Source: Smithellaceae bacterium
GTDB taxonomy: Bacteria > Desulfobacterota > Syntrophia > Syntrophales > Smithellaceae
Assembly (NCBI GenBank): GCA_030690945.1
Contig: JAUYFM010000021.1
Span: forward strand, 1 to 64,000
Direction of reading: 5' to 3'
Length of the DNA stretch: 64,000 bases
The notes below the pieces were generated by a model, which worked only from the letters and a program-made list of their open reading frames with translations, made no database searches and was not told the DNA's origin. Of the stretch, positions 62,114 to 64,000 are shown piece after piece. Position 1 is the stretch's first letter. Every line of letters begins with the position of its first letter. A program made the position numbers and the translations under genes.

Positions 62114-62244
62114 TGTCATTTCGACCGCAGGGAGAAATCTTTTTAACAATCTAAAAGATTTCTCAGTCGCTTAGCTCCTTACCCTGATCACCTGATGACC
62201 TAAAGGTCACGCGAGGTGACTCGAGGGCACGCGTCGAAATGACA
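62114..62244. repeat. Palindromic intergenic element TGTCATTTCGAC
   Basis: 131 bp bounded by perfect 12-bp inverted repeats TGTCATTTCGAC/GTCGAAATGACA. The interior holds GAGAAATCT/AGATTTCTC and short hairpins with AAAGGTCA. Related to the core of the MITE at 5263-5392; an extra hairpin block here resembles 18307-18339. Confidence 0.75.
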
Positions 62245-62317
62245 TCTTGTTATCGTAAACATTTGCTATTGAAACAGCGCTGCAATCATATGGGCGCTTA
62301 GGGAATTTGAGGATTAG

Positions 62318-62773
62318 ATGCAAGAACGGAGAAAGGCGCGCGAAGTTGCCTTACAGGTTCTTTACAGTTTGAATTTTGTCAATCTCGATGTGGAAAAGGC
62401 CCTGGAGCTTTTCTGGGGAAATTTTGTCGCGCCCAAGTCGGCCAAGGAATTTGCGGCCACTCTCGCCTCCGGCACCTGGCATCATCGTGAAGAGTTGGAC
62501 GGGCTGATCGCCGGCTGTTCGGACAACTGGTCGCTCAGCCGTATGTCGAAAGTTGATATCAGCATTTTGCGGATGGCTGTGTTTGAATTTCTTTACTGCG
62601 ACGACATCCCACCCAAAGTCAGCATCAACGAAGCGGTCGATCTGGGGAAAATATTCGGATCGGAAAATTCCGGATCTTTTATCAATGGCATCCTCGATGC
62701 TCTCAATTTGAAATTGAATAAAAACAATGCAGCTAAATCTGTCCACCCATCCGCCCGACCGACAAAAGCATAA
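62318..62773 (+). CDS. nusB: Transcription antitermination factor NusB
   Basis: A 151-aa all-helical protein: [17 protein letters not shown] start, [20 protein letters not shown] and [28 protein letters not shown]. It binds boxA RNA with S10 in rRNA antitermination. Last of the rib/nusB run common in proteobacteria. Confidence 0.95.
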   Translation: MQERRKAREVALQVLYSLNFVNLDVEKALELFWGNFVAPKSAKEFAATLASGTWHHREELDGLIAGCSDNWSLSRMSKVDISILRMAVFEFLYCDDIPPKVSINEAVDLGKIFGSENSGSFINGILDALNLKLNKNNAAKSVHPSARPTKA

Positions 62774-63299
62774 GTGTCTGGTTCTGGGTTATTTCAGCGA
62801 TGAAAAACCACCGCGGGGTATTTGCGGACTGATGGATTGGCGTCTCAACGGCATGATTTCATGGGAAATCAAACAGGGTCACATCAACGGCGAGTTCAAG
62901 GAAAAGGTGGTGATCCCCTATCCGCAACGCATCGGCTCCGAGTTACTTTTTCTTTTCGGGCTGGGTAATCTTACCGATCTTTCCTACGACCGCATTTACA
63001 CCGTGGCCTATGAAATTGCCGGCGCGATTGACGCCATGAAACTTCGGGAATTTGCGTTTGATCTGCCGGGAGAAGGGCGTTCGGAATTGACCACTGCCGG
63101 TATGCTGGAAGCCATGATGACCGGTTTTTTTGATTTCTTATCGAATGACGTCAGCAAACTCGCCAATGTCAGTATCTGTCTGCTTACTTCTTCAGAGCGC
63201 TTAGCAGGCGTTGAGCAGGGGATTGCCCAATTTCATAAAAATGTGCGGCACATGGGTTTGGTCGATTTCAGCGCGGTTCATGACGAATCTCCTTCATGA
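62727..63299 (+). CDS. Leucyl-aminopeptidase N-domain-like protein (M17-N)
   Basis: A 190-aa protein resembling the N-terminal macro-like domain of M17 peptidases: [39 protein letters not shown]. The catalytic metallo domain is absent, so no peptidase activity is expected. It overlaps the end of nusB by 47 nt; a later start is possible. Function unknown. Confidence 0.65.
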   Translation: MQLNLSTHPPDRQKHKCLVLGYFSDEKPPRGICGLMDWRLNGMISWEIKQGHINGEFKEKVVIPYPQRIGSELLFLFGLGNLTDLSYDRIYTVAYEIAGAIDAMKLREFAFDLPGEGRSELTTAGMLEAMMTGFFDFLSNDVSKLANVSICLLTSSERLAGVEQGIAQFHKNVRHMGLVDFSAVHDESPS

Positions 63300-63359
63300 A
63301 CCGCTTTATCTGTCGTTATTTTCCAGCTCTGTTTCTGACTCGCTCCCCTTATAAAAACA

Positions 63360-63388
63360 TTGACACATTATATCGATCTCCCTATAAT
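63360..63388 (+). promoter_or_regulatory. Consensus sigma-70 promoter
   Basis: TTGACA (63360-63365), exactly 17 bp, TATAAT (63383-63388): perfect match to both boxes. It drives the binding-protein gene starting at 63441. Confidence 0.85.
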
Positions 63389-63401
63389 CACGCCGCATTA
63401 A

Positions 63402-64000
<599 letters not shown>

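Overview
The window looks like a chromosomal contig from an anaerobic deltaproteobacterium (Desulfobacterota). A Syntrophales-like member (Syntrophus or Smithella relatives) is my best guess. The basis is the mix of phenylacetate-CoA ligase, a 600-residue acyl-CoA dehydrogenase, crotonase, a MetH without a reactivation domain, a PPi-type phosphofructokinase, hgcAB, and the glyA/nrdR/rib/nusB gene order. This is inference from gene content, with no database search.

1-8847: a cassette array of a chromosomal integron. Small, mostly same-strand genes are separated by recurring attC sites, and every cassette lies on the + strand. In most cassettes the first seven bases (GTTRRRY) are the reverse complement of the R'' box at the same cassette's 3' end, as expected for excisable units. 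Cargo is an acetyltransferase, a DUF1737-like protein, HicBA, BrnTA, VapBC, HigBA, a CDF metal transporter, Phd/ParE, an FMN-binding protein, a nucleotidyltransferase pair, MazEF and a glycosyltransferase. Two near-identical 165-bp cassettes carry no gene. No integrase gene is visible; the orientation of the array would put intI to the left of the window. The array ends in a truncated attC joined to a broken RecG/Schlafen-like pseudogene, followed by a second, chromosomal BrnTA pair.

9994-30422: housekeeping and metabolic genes. These are an ATP-grasp ligase, MetH, TonB, PyrE, an M16C protease, two small conserved proteins, an MFS transporter, a tRNA-dihydrouridine synthase, a HEPN/MNT pair, a decayed branched-chain amino acid ABC operon (livK frameshifted, livM fused in frame to the 3' half of livF, livG missing), an L-2-hydroxyglutarate-oxidase-like flavoprotein, and the operon xthA-DUF484-moaE-kefF/G-kefB/C.

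30419-43224: a giant cyclic beta-1,2-glucan synthase (NdvB type, about 2912 aa), a PPi-type phosphofructokinase, the potassium transporter Kup, and an anti-sigma/STAS pair. 43301-49442: phenylacetate-CoA ligase flanked by heptamer repeats, an HD-GYP protein, an acyl-CoA dehydrogenase with a relic of a second one behind it, crotonase, and a C_GCAxxG_C_C protein.

49601-52658: the most notable locus. A cysteine-rich winged-helix regulator is followed by hgcA and hgcB, the corrinoid protein and ferredoxin needed for microbial mercury methylation, then an overlapping XRE regulator and a Fic protein. After it come a hicB pseudogene split by a MITE, tRNA-Glu, a degenerate tRNA-Gln and gltX.

54816-64000: yceD-rpmF, acpP-fabF-glyA, dCMP deaminase, nrdR, ribE-ribBA-ribH (no ribD), nusB, an M17-N-like protein and the start of an amino-acid-binding lipoprotein that runs off the end.
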